From the NCBI GenBank assembly GCA_948844705.1, contig CAQNVT010000047.1, positions 1 to 12,188 on the forward strand: a stretch of DNA of 12,188 nucleotides, in the 5' to 3' direction. The stretch's first letter is position 1; the number at the start of each line of letters is the position of its first letter. This stretch comes from an uncultured Dorea sp. GTDB taxonomy: Bacteria; Bacillota; Clostridia; Lachnospirales; Lachnospiraceae. Below are positions 1-7,172 of the stretch, in pieces. The position numbers and the translations under genes were made by a program. The notes under the pieces are model-generated. The model searched no databases. It worked only from the letters and a program-made list of their open reading frames with translations, and had not been told where the DNA came from.

Positions 1-80
1 GGTCGCCCCTATGAGCAAGCCGAAGAAACAGCAGATTCGAGACCCCCGCACCGGCCGGAACCTGCAAGGCTCCGCCCCCA
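1..80. other. GC-rich unrecognised sequence before the DUF4143 fragment
   Basis: This stretch is about 66% G+C by hand count, against roughly 38% for the next 80 bases. It encodes nothing I recognise. A frame opening with ATG at 11 (MSKPKKQQIRDPRTG...) runs to 202 but has no ribosome binding site in the 10 visible bases upstream. After about position 80 that frame only shadows the DUF4143 frame. The first base frame is also open, to a stop at 124-126, and is proline/arginine rich. The abrupt composition change suggests a junction between two unrelated sequences. Confidence 0.4.
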
Positions 81-422
81 TCGCCGGAAATCTTACAAAA
101 TGGTGCGATCAACGGCGCCATTTTAGAAAACTATGTGGTTTCAGAGATTATAAAAACATACCACAATGTTGCACAGGATTGTCTGCTTTGGTATTACCGT
201 GACAAGAGCAGTAATGAAATTGACATGGTAATCGAAAGCGACGGGCAGCTGCACCCTTTGGAGATAAAGCGCTCTGTCAATCCCGGAAGTGAGTTGATCG
301 GTGCCTTCTCCGTATTGGATAAAGGCTCCGTGCCAAGAGGCAAAGGCGCATTAATCTGTATGCGTCCGGAGCTTTCGGCTATCAACGCAGATAATTATAT
401 TGTACCGATCTGGATGATCTGA
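81..422 (+). pseudogene. C-terminal fragment of an AAA ATPase with DUF4143 domain
   Basis: About 113 codons survive, from SPEILQNGAINGAILENYVV to the stop at 420-422. This matches the C-terminal DUF4143 part of the ATPase family that pairs an N-terminal AAA_14 P-loop domain with a C-terminal nuclease-like domain and is usually about 400 residues long. The N-terminal ATPase domain is absent. Visible family marks are EIDMVIES, followed by PLEIKRSVNPGSELIGAF and the closing IVPIWMI. EID...LEIK resembles the D...ExK core of PD-(D/E)xK nuclease folds. The frame is open back to a stop at 12-14, but the residues before about 81 are proline-rich and unlike the family, so the break lies near 80. A GTG at 135 could start translation inside the domain, but no clear ribosome binding site supports it. 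It is the only gene on the plus strand and converges on the his operon. It is probably a dead remnant; the alternative is an intact gene cut by the sequence edge plus a misjoin. Confidence 0.75.
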
Positions 423-433
423 TGTAATATTTT

Positions 434-457
434 GGCGGACAGTCCTACCTGTCCGCC
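434..457 (-). terminator. Strong hairpin at the end of the his operon (possible terminator)
   Basis: GGCGGACAG (434-442) and CTGTCCGCC (449-457) form a perfect 9-bp stem with a 6-base loop. The stem and loop include the last codons and the TAG stop (447-445) of the hisI-hisE gene, and the hairpin lies between two convergent genes. Its position suits a transcription terminator. However, neither strand has a proper T tract after the stem: the minus strand continues AAAATATTAC and the plus strand ATCTCCTGG. It may therefore act as a Rho-assisted stop or protect the 3' end of the mRNA, rather than as a classical intrinsic terminator. Confidence 0.4.
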
Positions 458-1728
458 ATCTCCTGGATAATATCCTCCCATTCGATGCCCTTTTCCACCA
501 TCAGCACCATTGCATGGTAAAGAAAATCTGCCATCTCATATTTTATTTCCTCCGGATTGGGGTTCTTTGCCGCGATCACGATCTCTGTCGCTTCCTCGCC
601 TACCTTCTTAAGGATCTTATCGATTCCCTTATCAAAAAGGTAATTGGTATAGGACCCTTCCTTCGGGTTTTTCTTCCGTCCTACGATCGTCTCGTACACC
701 GTTTCAAAAATCTGAAGCGGATTTTTCAGGTTTACGTCCCCGCCGGCAATCGGCTGATAGAAGCAGGTAGGGTTTCCGGTGTGGCATGCTGCCCCGATCT
801 GATCTACCTTCGCAAGCAGCGTATCACAGTCACAGTCTATGGTCAGAGATTTTACATACTGGAAATGCCCGCTCGTCTCTCCCTTTACCCAAAGAGACTG
901 GCGGCTCCGGCTGAAATACGTCATTCTTCCGCTCTTGATTGTCTGATAAAACGCCTCCTCATTCATATAGGCAAGCATCAGCACTTCCTGCGTCTTATAG
1001 TGCTGTACGATAACCGGGATCAGCCCCTGCTCATTTGTCTTAAACTGAGAGAAATTCATCATGCTCTCAAAAGCCGCCATCATGATATCCTCACCGGCGC
1101 ACCGCTCCTTAAACGCATGAAAATCCATATTCGGACTGCTTATGTATTTCCCGGAAAGCCCCCGCACTCCCGGACATTTTAATATATCCATCAGAGCCTT
1201 CTCTTCCATGGTATCTGTCACAATCACGCAGGGAAGGTCCGTAATATTCATTACCGAATCCATATCTGTCCTGTGCATAAATATAAGCTCGCCTGCATAT
1301 TTCTGAATCACATGCTGATGCTTAAACAGAGCGTCAAAGTCATTTAAGGATACCGCGATCTTCTCTGTTCCGAACCGTTTTACGGCATCCTCAAGCATCT
1401 TCTCACTGTCCGGCTTTGAAAAATTAATAAGCGCACGCTTCGCACCGGCATACAGGATTTTCTTTACATCCTCCAGACGCCTGATATTCCCTCCCGCCAG
1501 CATGGGAATCCGGATGACCCGGTTGATCCTCCTCATCAGGTCGATGGCCTCCTCATGCTCCTCGTCCGAATCTGACAGGTCAAAAATGAGCAGCTCATCG
1601 GCGCCGTTATCATTATAGATCTTTGCAAGCTCCAGCACATCCTCGCACAATACTTCATCATCATGAAACCATTTTACCGCTTTTTGTCCTGCGATGAATA
1701 TGCAGGGAATAAATCTCTTATAACTCAT
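445..1728 (-). CDS. hisIE: Fusion: inactive HisA/HisF-like barrel + HisI cyclohydrolase + HisE pyrophosphohydrolase
   Basis: This 427-residue protein should carry out steps 2 and 3 of histidine synthesis, converting phosphoribosyl-ATP to phosphoribosyl-AMP and then opening the ring. Residues 1-215 resemble HisF/His[23 protein letters not shown] and [13 protein letters not shown]. The catalytic aspartates of HisF (T. maritima D11 and D130) align with F11 and N129, and the second phosphate loop (SGG) is replaced by TDT near 171-173, so this part should not be a working synthase. Residues 233-330 are HisI: DCDCD at 298-302 for magnesium, and Cys299, Cys315 and Cys322 with the 16/7 spacing of the zinc ligands. 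Residues 338-427 are HisE, with GEEATE near 377-382 and EMADFLYH near 398-405. AAGGAG lies 9 bases before the ATG. The gene is last in the operon, 15 bases after hisB. The catalytic role of the HisI and HisE parts is secure; the N-terminal role is unknown. Confidence 0.93.
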   Translation of the reverse strand: MSYKRFIPCIFIAGQKAVKWFHDDEVLCEDVLELAKIYNDNGADELLIFDLSDSDEEHEEAIDLMRRINRVIRIPMLAGGNIRRLEDVKKILYAGAKRALINFSKPDSEKMLEDAVKRFGTEKIAVSLNDFDALFKHQHVIQKYAGELIFMHRTDMDSVMNITDLPCVIVTDTMEEKALMDILKCPGVRGLSGKYISSPNMDFHAFKERCAGEDIMMAAFESMMNFSQFKTNEQGLIPVIVQHYKTQEVLMLAYMNEEAFYQTIKSGRMTYFSRSRQSLWVKGETSGHFQYVKSLTIDCDCDTLLAKVDQIGAACHTGNPTCFYQPIAGGDVNLKNPLQIFETVYETIVGRKKNPKEGSYTNYLFDKGIDKILKKVGEEATEIVIAAKNPNPEEIKYEMADFLYHAMVLMVEKGIEWEDIIQEMADR

Positions 1729-1743
1729 TGTTCCAACTCCTTT

Positions 1744-2331
1744 TTAAAGGCTTCCCTTTGTCGTCCATGCCCCCTCGATACGAGGCTCTCTCATCGTAGC
1801 CATATCAAGCGCTTTCCCAAAGCTCTTAAAAAGCGCCTCCGCCATATGATGATTATTTCCGGCATCCAGTATTTTAAGATGCAGATTCATTTTCGCACTG
1901 TAGGATACTGCATAGAAAAATTCGCGTACAAGCTCGGTATCCAGCTCCCCGAGACGGTCTGCCGTGAACGGGGCATCGTATTTAAAATACGGTCTTCCCG
2001 AAAGATCAACGGCACAGAGCGCCAGCGTTTCATCCATAGGCAGGATCATTTGCCCGTAACGTCTGATTCCGGCCTTATCACCGATCCCTTCAAGGATCGC
2101 CTGTCCAAGTACGATTCCCGTATCCTCCACCGTATGATGGCCGTCCACACAGAGGTCGCCCCCGGCGTTTACAGTAAGGTCAAACAGTCCGTGTCTTGCC
2201 ATCCCGTCAAGCATATGGTCAAAGAAACCAATGCCCGTATCGATCTGCGTTTTTCCCGTTCCGTCCAGATTAAGCGTAACAGAAATCCTTGTTTCCTTTG
2301 TAGCCCTTTTACAAGTCACTGTCCGGTTCAT
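1744..2331 (-). CDS. hisB: Imidazoleglycerol-phosphate dehydratase
   Basis: HisB removes water from imidazole glycerol phosphate to give imidazole acetol phosphate in the cytoplasm. The protein has 195 residues, the usual size of the single-function enzyme, with no fused phosphatase domain. It has the two-repeat metal-binding pattern: DTGIGFFDHMLDGMARHG at 31-48, DGHHTVEDTG at 63-72, SGRPYF near 111-116 and NNHHMAEALFKSFG at 159-172. A longer reading from 2391 is possible. I prefer the ATG at 2331 because it gives the family N-terminus (MNRTVTCKRATKETRI) and is preceded by AAAGGGGG 8 bases upstream. The gene begins inside the hisD coding end, overlapping it by 23 bases in another frame, so the two are probably translationally coupled. 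Confidence 0.95.
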   Translation of the reverse strand: MNRTVTCKRATKETRISVTLNLDGTGKTQIDTGIGFFDHMLDGMARHGLFDLTVNAGGDLCVDGHHTVEDTGIVLGQAILEGIGDKAGIRRYGQMILPMDETLALCAVDLSGRPYFKYDAPFTADRLGELDTELVREFFYAVSYSAKMNLHLKILDAGNNHHMAEALFKSFGKALDMATMREPRIEGAWTTKGSL

Positions 2332-3649
2332 GGTCCGTTCCCCCTTTTTCGTTCTCCTGTCCTTCAAAGCGCACTTTAATGGAATTTGCATGCGCAGTCA
2401 GATGCTCCGCCGCCGCAAACGCCTCAATATCCTCATGCACCTCCCGGAGCGCCTCCTTCGAATAAGCAATGATACTGGATTTCTTAATAAAATCATCCAC
2501 TGAAAGAGGTGAGAAAAATTTCGCGGTTCCGTTTGTAGGAAGCACATGGTTCGGCCCTGCAAAATAATCTCCCAGCGGCTCGCTTGCATACTCCCCGATA
2601 AAAATAGCTCCCGCATTCCGGATCTTCATCATCACCTCGTAAGGATTTTTCGTCTGAATCTCCAGATGCTCCGAGGCAATCTCATTTGCCGTCCGGACGG
2701 CCTCCTCCATATCCTTTGCCACAAGAATATATCCGTAATTATCCAGCGATTTTCTTATAATCTCCCCGCGGGACAGCTCTGCCGTAAATTTTTCCGCCTC
2801 TTCCGAGACCTTTTCGGCCAGCACCTCGCTTGTCGTCACTAAGATTGCCGACGCAAGCTCGTCATGCTCCGCCTGGGATAAAAGATCTGCCGCAACATAT
2901 CTCGGATTCGCCGTCTCGTCCGCGATTACCAGGATCTCGCTTGGTCCTGCGATAGCGTCGATGCTGACATGTCCATAGACCGCCTTTTTTGCAAGCGCCA
3001 CGTAAATATTCCCCGGCCCTACGATCTTATCCACTTTCGGGATACTCTCCGTCCCGTAAGCAAGTGCTCCGATCGCCTGGGCTCCGCCCGCCTTGTAGAT
3101 CACGTCCACACCGGCCTCATGAGCAGCGACAAGCGTCGTCGGCGTCACCTTCCCGTCCTTTCCGGGCGGCGTCACCATAATGATCTCCTCTACGCCCGCC
3201 ACCTTAGCCGGTACCACATTCATAAGCACGGAAGAAGGATAAGCCGCCTTCCCGCCCGGCACATAGACCCCGACGCGAAAAAGAGCCGTCACCTTCTGCC
3301 CTAACATCGTCCCGTCCGGCTTACTGTCAAACCAGCTGTACTGCCTCTGCTTCTCGTGATAAACCCTGATATTCTTAAGCGCCTTCCGGATGATCGTCAC
3401 AAGCCCCTCATCCACAAGCCCGTATGCCTCCTTAATCTCATCCTCCGTCACCCGGACCCGCGGGCCGTCAATCTCCGCCCCGTCAAACCTCCGGGTATAC
3501 TCGAATAAAGCCGCGTCCCCCCGCTCCTTCACATCCGCAAGGATCTCCGCCACGGCCCCTTCATACTCCCCGTACTGATTCGGGCTCCTCTTAAGCAAAT
3601 TTTCCAGAATATTCTTTCTGGTACTCTCATCAAGCCTCTCTATCCTCAA
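2309..3649 (-). CDS. hisD: Histidinol dehydrogenase, TTG start
   Basis: HisD oxidises L-histidinol to L-histidine in two NAD-dependent steps. The product has 446 residues, close to the usual 430 or so. The zinc ligands known from E. coli (Q259, H262, D360, H419) appear as Q259 and H262 in LLSQAEHDELAS, D361 in PLGDYFAGPNHVLPT and H420 in HLTAHANSI. The catalytic Glu-His pair is E327-H328 in ASEHLEI. GPSEILVIAD near 235-244 and VGVYVPGG near 126-133 are also typical. Translation starts at TTG: no ATG fits, and a perfect AAGGAGG at 3664-3658 sits 8 bases upstream. An 18-residue charged tail (about 429-446, EGQENEKGG...) extends past the last conserved motif and overlaps the hisB start. Confidence 0.97.
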   Translation of the reverse strand: MRIERLDESTRKNILENLLKRSPNQYGEYEGAVAEILADVKERGDAALFEYTRRFDGAEIDGPRVRVTEDEIKEAYGLVDEGLVTIIRKALKNIRVYHEKQRQYSWFDSKPDGTMLGQKVTALFRVGVYVPGGKAAYPSSVLMNVVPAKVAGVEEIIMVTPPGKDGKVTPTTLVAAHEAGVDVIYKAGGAQAIGALAYGTESIPKVDKIVGPGNIYVALAKKAVYGHVSIDAIAGPSEILVIADETANPRYVAADLLSQAEHDELASAILVTTSEVLAEKVSEEAEKFTAELSRGEIIRKSLDNYGYILVAKDMEEAVRTANEIASEHLEIQTKNPYEVMMKIRNAGAIFIGEYASEPLGDYFAGPNHVLPTNGTAKFFSPLSVDDFIKKSSIIAYSKEALREVHEDIEAFAAAEHLTAHANSIKVRFEGQENEKGGTDHEPDSDL

Positions 3650-3657
3650 TCCTGCTC

Positions 3658-3664
3658 CCTCCTT
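3658..3664 (-). promoter_or_regulatory. Ribosome binding site that fixes the TTG start of hisD
   Basis: AAGGAGG reads on the minus strand from 3664 to 3658, is followed by 8 bases, and then by TTG at 3649. Its first two bases lie within the hisG stop codon (TAA, 3665-3663), so termination of hisG and initiation of hisD are physically linked. This perfect site makes the TTG credible as the true start. Confidence 0.8.
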
Positions 3665-4298
3665 ATACCTGCTCCCTGAGCCTCATAATCAATCCTTTAA
3701 TCCTCTCGCTCTCCATCCGCATCGTCACCGGATTCACGATCATCCTCGCCGACAGCGGACATACCTCCTCCAACACCTCAAGCCCGTTTTCCTTAAGAGT
3801 CGAGCCCGTCTCCACAATATCCACGATCACCTCGGAAAGCCCCACGATCGGCGCCAGCTCAATAGACCCGTTAAGCTTGATGATCTCCACCGTCTGATGC
3901 TTCGTATTGTAAAAATAATCCTTGGCGATCCTCGGATACTTGGTGGCAACCCGGATCAGCTCATGATGCTTAAGAAGCGCCGCGGACGCCTTGTAGCCGC
4001 ACACGCACATCCTGCATTTTCCGAATCCAAGATCCAGAACCTCATGAACCTTCCTTCCCTCCTCCAGTATCGTATCCTTTCCCACTACGCCGATATCCGC
4101 GGCGCCATACTCCACATAGGTAGGAACATCCGGTCCCTTCGACAGGAAAAACCGGAGCTTAAGCTCCTCGTTCGTAAAGATCAGCTTCCTGGAATCCTTA
4201 TCCTTCATCTCCTCACAGGTAATTCCTATTTTTTCAAAAAGCGCAAGTGTCTCGTTTGCAAGCCGCCCCTTTCCAAGGGCAAATGTCAGATACCGCAT
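3663..4298 (-). CDS. hisG: ATP phosphoribosyltransferase catalytic subunit, short form
   Basis: HisG joins ATP and PRPP in the first committed step of histidine synthesis. At 211 residues it is the short form, which lacks the C-terminal regulatory domain of long HisG and needs HisZ for activity and histidine feedback. Family marks are ALGKGRL at 7-13, the substrate-domain segment YGAADIGVVGKDTILE at 64-79, and the PRPP loop VDIVETGSTLKENGL at about 159-173. The start follows the hisZ stop by one base (TAA-T-ATG), with AGGAGA inside the end of hisZ, so the two subunits are made in coupled fashion. Confidence 0.97.
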   Translation of the reverse strand: MRYLTFALGKGRLANETLALFEKIGITCEEMKDKDSRKLIFTNEELKLRFFLSKGPDVPTYVEYGAADIGVVGKDTILEEGRKVHEVLDLGFGKCRMCVCGYKASAALLKHHELIRVATKYPRIAKDYFYNTKHQTVEIIKLNGSIELAPIVGLSEVIVDIVETGSTLKENGLEVLEEVCPLSARMIVNPVTMRMESERIKGLIMRLREQV

Positions 4299-4299
4299 A

Positions 4300-5562
4300 T
4301 TACTCTCCTATCTTCTTCGATGATTTCTTAATCTCCTTCTGATCTCCCGTAACCAGATTAATCATTAAGATATCTCCGCTTTTCTTTATATAGATGAGGG
4401 TGCCGGCATAATACTCCTTGCCATACCGCACATATTCCTCCAGAAGCTTTCCCTTCTCCTTTTTTATAAGCTCCGTATTCTTCGCCTTGCCTCTGAAATC
4501 CTTCGCAAGCGCTATGGCATCCTTCGTCATGCCTTCGTCATAAAGAATAATATTATTCTTTCTCGTATAGACGATCCGGATCCTCTGACGGATCATGGCA
4601 TTCATCAGCTCGTCGATCACGATGGCAAATCCGATGGACGGAGAATTCTTTCCGAACTTCTCCAGCAGGTTGTCATAGCGTCCACCCTTTACGACCGCGT
4701 CTCCGGTTCCGTACGTATAACCGCGGAAAATGATTCCCGTATAATAGCCGTAGGTCCCTGTCATGCCAAGATCAAAGGTGATATATTTTTCCACCCCGTA
4801 TGCCTTTAAAATATTAAAGATCCGCTCCAGGCGTTTGACCGCCATGATTCCGGCGGAATTCGGCGCAATATTTTTCGCCCTTGACAGTACCTCCACGCCT
4901 CCGACCAGCTCTCCGAGAGAAGCAAAGGCCTCTCTTGAGCTCCGCTTCACCATGATACCGTCCAGATATTCCTCCACACCGTAAAAATTCCGGTTGTTGA
5001 TCAGCTCAATCACCCGCTCTCTTGCATCCTCGTCAAGAGCCGCATCCTCGATAAGGCTGTGGAAGAATCCAAGATTTCCAACATTCAGCTGAAATTCCTT
5101 AAGCCCCACTGCCTGCATGGATTCCACCACGAGGGCAAGCATTTCAGCATCCGCCTCCACCGAATCATCCCCGATAAGCTCCGCGCCGAGCTGCGTTACC
5201 TCCCGCAGTCTCCCCTGATAGCTGGAATGATTGATAAAGGTATTCCCTGTATAGCAGAGACGGATCGGAAGCTCCTCCTCACCGAATAAGGTGGCCGCAG
5301 CCCGCGCCACGGACGGCGTAATGTCCGGCCGGAGTGCAAGAGTATTTCCCTCTTTATCAAAGAATTTATAAAGCTCCTTTGACGGGATCGTACCGATCTC
5401 TTTCCTGAACACATCAAAATATTCAAAGGTCGGCGTCTGTATATCATGATAGCCGTACAGATGAAGCGTCTTCTTAAGACGGCTCTCCAGTGTAAGCTTC
5501 TTTCCGCATTCTACATTATATATATCTCTGACTCCCTCCGGAGTGTGCAAAAGTTTCTTCAT
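4300..5562 (-). CDS. hisZ: ATP phosphoribosyltransferase regulatory subunit
   Basis: HisZ is a histidyl-tRNA synthetase paralogue that binds short HisG and carries the histidine feedback site; it does not charge tRNA. The 420-residue protein keeps the class II synthetase fold: HTPEGVRDIY at 6-15, motif-2-like LRPDITPSVARAAAT at 77-91 with IRLCYTGNTF at 100-109, and motif-3-like GGRYDNLLEKFG at 293-304. The synthetase histidine-binding signature (LVRGLDYY) is replaced by LGMTGTYGYYTG near 265-276, which supports HisZ rather than HisS. The last 90 residues are lysine-rich and not clearly a tRNA anticodon-binding domain. It is the first gene of the his operon, with AGGAGG 4 bases before the ATG, a rather short spacing. 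Confidence 0.94.
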   Translation of the reverse strand: MKKLLHTPEGVRDIYNVECGKKLTLESRLKKTLHLYGYHDIQTPTFEYFDVFRKEIGTIPSKELYKFFDKEGNTLALRPDITPSVARAAATLFGEEELPIRLCYTGNTFINHSSYQGRLREVTQLGAELIGDDSVEADAEMLALVVESMQAVGLKEFQLNVGNLGFFHSLIEDAALDEDARERVIELINNRNFYGVEEYLDGIMVKRSSREAFASLGELVGGVEVLSRAKNIAPNSAGIMAVKRLERIFNILKAYGVEKYITFDLGMTGTYGYYTGIIFRGYTYGTGDAVVKGGRYDNLLEKFGKNSPSIGFAIVIDELMNAMIRQRIRIVYTRKNNIILYDEGMTKDAIALAKDFRGKAKNTELIKKEKGKLLEEYVRYGKEYYAGTLIYIKKSGDILMINLVTGDQKEIKKSSKKIGE

Positions 5563-5617
5563 GCTGCCTCCTGTTATTCCTCCGCTTTAGCGTGCTACTA
5601 TATTAAAACCTCATTGC

Positions 5618-5646
5618 ATTATACGCACTTTACACTGCTTTGTCAA
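5618..5646 (-). promoter_or_regulatory. Perfect consensus sigma-A promoter of the his operon
   Basis: On the minus strand TTGACA (5646-5641) and TATAAT (5623-5618) are separated by exactly 17 bases, matching the housekeeping consensus at all 12 positions. The recU stop codon TGA (5645-5643) lies inside the -35 box. Transcription should start near 5611, leaving a leader of about 48 bases before hisZ. That leader is too short for a T-box or attenuator and shows no hairpin. No terminator separates recU from hisZ, so read-through from upstream is also likely. Confidence 0.88.
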
Positions 5647-6188
5647 GCACTTCCGCCGTCCCTGAGCTCAAGATCCAGATTCATTGCCTCCAGATAAGGG
5701 ACCTGGTATCCTTTCTCCACCCTCATAAAAAACCGGGGGTCCAGCTCCTCATAGCGGATGCTCTTCCTTCCGCCCTCTTCCGCTCTTTCCCAGAACTTAA
5801 GAAGCTCCGAAAAACGCATATAATAAAGCTCATTTCTTTCCGAATAATAAATAATAAGAAAGGCAATGCCCTCCTGCCTCTCAAAATCCTGCATAAACCG
5901 CACCTGATGCTCATGAACATTCTGAAGCGGGAAGGTATCCGACACACACTCCTTCGCGTCAAAGCATACCGGGATTCCCTGCACCGCTCCGATATAATCC
6001 ACCGTACTGCGCTTTTCAAAATATGCAAGGGTGATCTGCCGGTGCTCCTTGTCCATCCTTACCGGAGTGATCGGAGTCGGTATCTTCTGTATAAGCGCCA
6101 GCCCCCGCTCCTGATAATGTTCATTGGTCCGGTTTACCATTTCCTCTAATGTTGAACCTCTAAGGCCTCTTGAATTCCATGTTGCCAT
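5643..6188 (-). CDS. recU: Holliday junction resolvase RecU
   Basis: RecU is the resolvase used by Firmicutes in place of RuvC; it cuts four-way DNA junctions during recombination and chromosome segregation. The 181-residue protein begins with the canonical MATWNSRGLRGSTLEEM. It carries the nuclease core VDYIGAVQG at 63-71 followed by VCFDAKE at 74-80, that is D64 and D77-x-K79 of the PD-(D/E)xK type. FPLQNVHEHQV at 86-96 and the C-terminal VPYLEA near 163-168 are also family-like. GAGGAG lies 5 bases before the ATG. The gene overlaps the end of the upstream pseudouridine synthase gene by 43 bases in a different frame. It is not beside a penicillin-binding protein gene, its usual Bacillus neighbour. 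Confidence 0.95.
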   Translation of the reverse strand: MATWNSRGLRGSTLEEMVNRTNEHYQERGLALIQKIPTPITPVRMDKEHRQITLAYFEKRSTVDYIGAVQGIPVCFDAKECVSDTFPLQNVHEHQVRFMQDFERQEGIAFLIIYYSERNELYYMRFSELLKFWERAEEGGRKSIRYEELDPRFFMRVEKGYQVPYLEAMNLDLELRDGGSA

Positions 6189-7168
6189 GCCGTCTCCTCA
6201 ATTACCCTGTAAAATACCGGCGGAACCTTCGCCAGAAACACCTGCCCGGAAAGCCCGGACAAAGCGCCCTCTATTTCCGGCAGGACCAGCTCGTATGCGT
6301 GTAGAAGCTGCGAGGCGATCTGGTATTTCTTCTTATATATATCATTCCATTTCCGTTCCCCGTATTTATAATCACCGAGAAGCGGATGCCCAAGAGCCGC
6401 AAGCTGCGCCCGGATCTGATGGGTCCGCCCGGTGATCAGATGCACCTTAAGAAGTGTAAGCTCTTCCTTCCAGGCCACCGGAAAATACTCTGTCTCCACC
6501 GGAACAAAGTCCTGCTCCTGCCCGGCCGGAAGTTCCTTTCGGATCTCGGCATGATTGTTCCTTTCATCCTTTTTCAGATACCCTTTTACGTAAGAGCTCT
6601 CCTTAATGCAGCCTTTTACGATACATAGGTAATTCTTCTCAAGGGTCCGCTTCTTAAAAAGCTCCGACATGACCTGAAGCCCCGCAAGACTTTTCCCTGC
6701 AATCATAAGCCCGCTCGTTCCTCTGTCCAGACGGTTGCAGACCCCGGGCCTGAAAGTACGAAGCTCTGCTTCCGTAAGCGCTCCGCTTTCCAGCAGATAT
6801 CCCGTCACAGCCTCCACCACAGAGACATCCTCTTTTTTTGCTTTCTGGGACAGCATTCCTGCCGGCTTGTTCAGTACGAGAACATCCGTATCCTCATAAA
6901 TGATTTCGGGCATCTTAAAACCGGCATAGTTCTCCCCCCGCTTTTCGGTCCCTGCAAACTTCAAAACCGTTTCCTCTGAAAGGAACAGCCTCACCCGGTC
7001 TCCTGCATTCAGTTTTTCACTGCCGGAGGCCTTACGTCCGTTGAGCACAATATTCTTTTTCCGGAGCATTTTATACAGAAAGCTTCCCGGCGCCCCGGAC
7101 AGATACTTTTTCAGATATTTGTCAAACCGCTGTCCGGCCTCATTTTCCTTTATTATAATCTCTCTCAT
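6146..7168 (-). CDS. RluA-family (RluC/RluD-like) pseudouridine synthase
   Basis: The enzyme converts uridine to pseudouridine in structured RNA, most likely 23S rRNA. The 340-residue protein has an N-terminal S4 RNA-binding domain (about 13-65, GQRFDKYLKKYL...) and a catalytic domain opening at IIYEDTDVLVLNKPAG (89-104). The catalytic aspartate is D148 in CNRLDRGTSG, with Asn where many members have His. LITGRTHQIRAQLAALGHPLLGD at 244-266 is the second signature. The exact target uridine cannot be read from the sequence, so no symbol is given. The start lies 4 bases after the upstream stop and has no visible ribosome binding site, which suggests that ribosomes arriving from the previous gene re-initiate here. 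The 3' end overlaps recU by 43 bases. Confidence 0.93.
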   Translation of the reverse strand: MREIIIKENEAGQRFDKYLKKYLSGAPGSFLYKMLRKKNIVLNGRKASGSEKLNAGDRVRLFLSEETVLKFAGTEKRGENYAGFKMPEIIYEDTDVLVLNKPAGMLSQKAKKEDVSVVEAVTGYLLESGALTEAELRTFRPGVCNRLDRGTSGLMIAGKSLAGLQVMSELFKKRTLEKNYLCIVKGCIKESSYVKGYLKKDERNNHAEIRKELPAGQEQDFVPVETEYFPVAWKEELTLLKVHLITGRTHQIRAQLAALGHPLLGDYKYGERKWNDIYKKKYQIASQLLHAYELVLPEIEGALSGLSGQVFLAKVPPVFYRVIEETAWQHGIQEALEVQH

Positions 7169-7172
7169 AATT

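Noticed and set aside
514..1182. Long plus-strand open frame (222 residues) opposite hisIE
   Set aside because: It lies wholly antisense to the well-supported HisI/HisE coding sequence, has basic low-complexity composition and no family motif.
1663..2379. Plus-strand open frame (238 residues) opposite hisB
   Set aside because: It is antisense to hisB, whose metal-binding motifs are intact; the plus-strand translation shows no recognisable domain.
2332..2391. Longer hisB start at 2391
   Set aside because: It adds 20 charged residues with no family similarity and overlaps hisD by 83 bases; the ATG at 2331 has a good ribosome binding site and the canonical N-terminus.
4154..4167. Perfect 14-base palindrome GGAGCTTAAGCTCC inside hisG
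   Set aside because: It is explained by the codons for Glu-Leu-Lys-Leu and the frequent CTT-AAG pair; it has no spacer or regulatory position.
5603..5614. Three-codon upstream frame (ATG AGG TTT TAA) in the hisZ leader
   Set aside because: It sits at the predicted transcription start with no ribosome binding site and no histidine codons.
5563..5642. Histidine T-box or attenuator before hisZ
   Set aside because: The leader downstream of the promoter is only about 48 bases and contains no stem, specifier loop or T-box motif.
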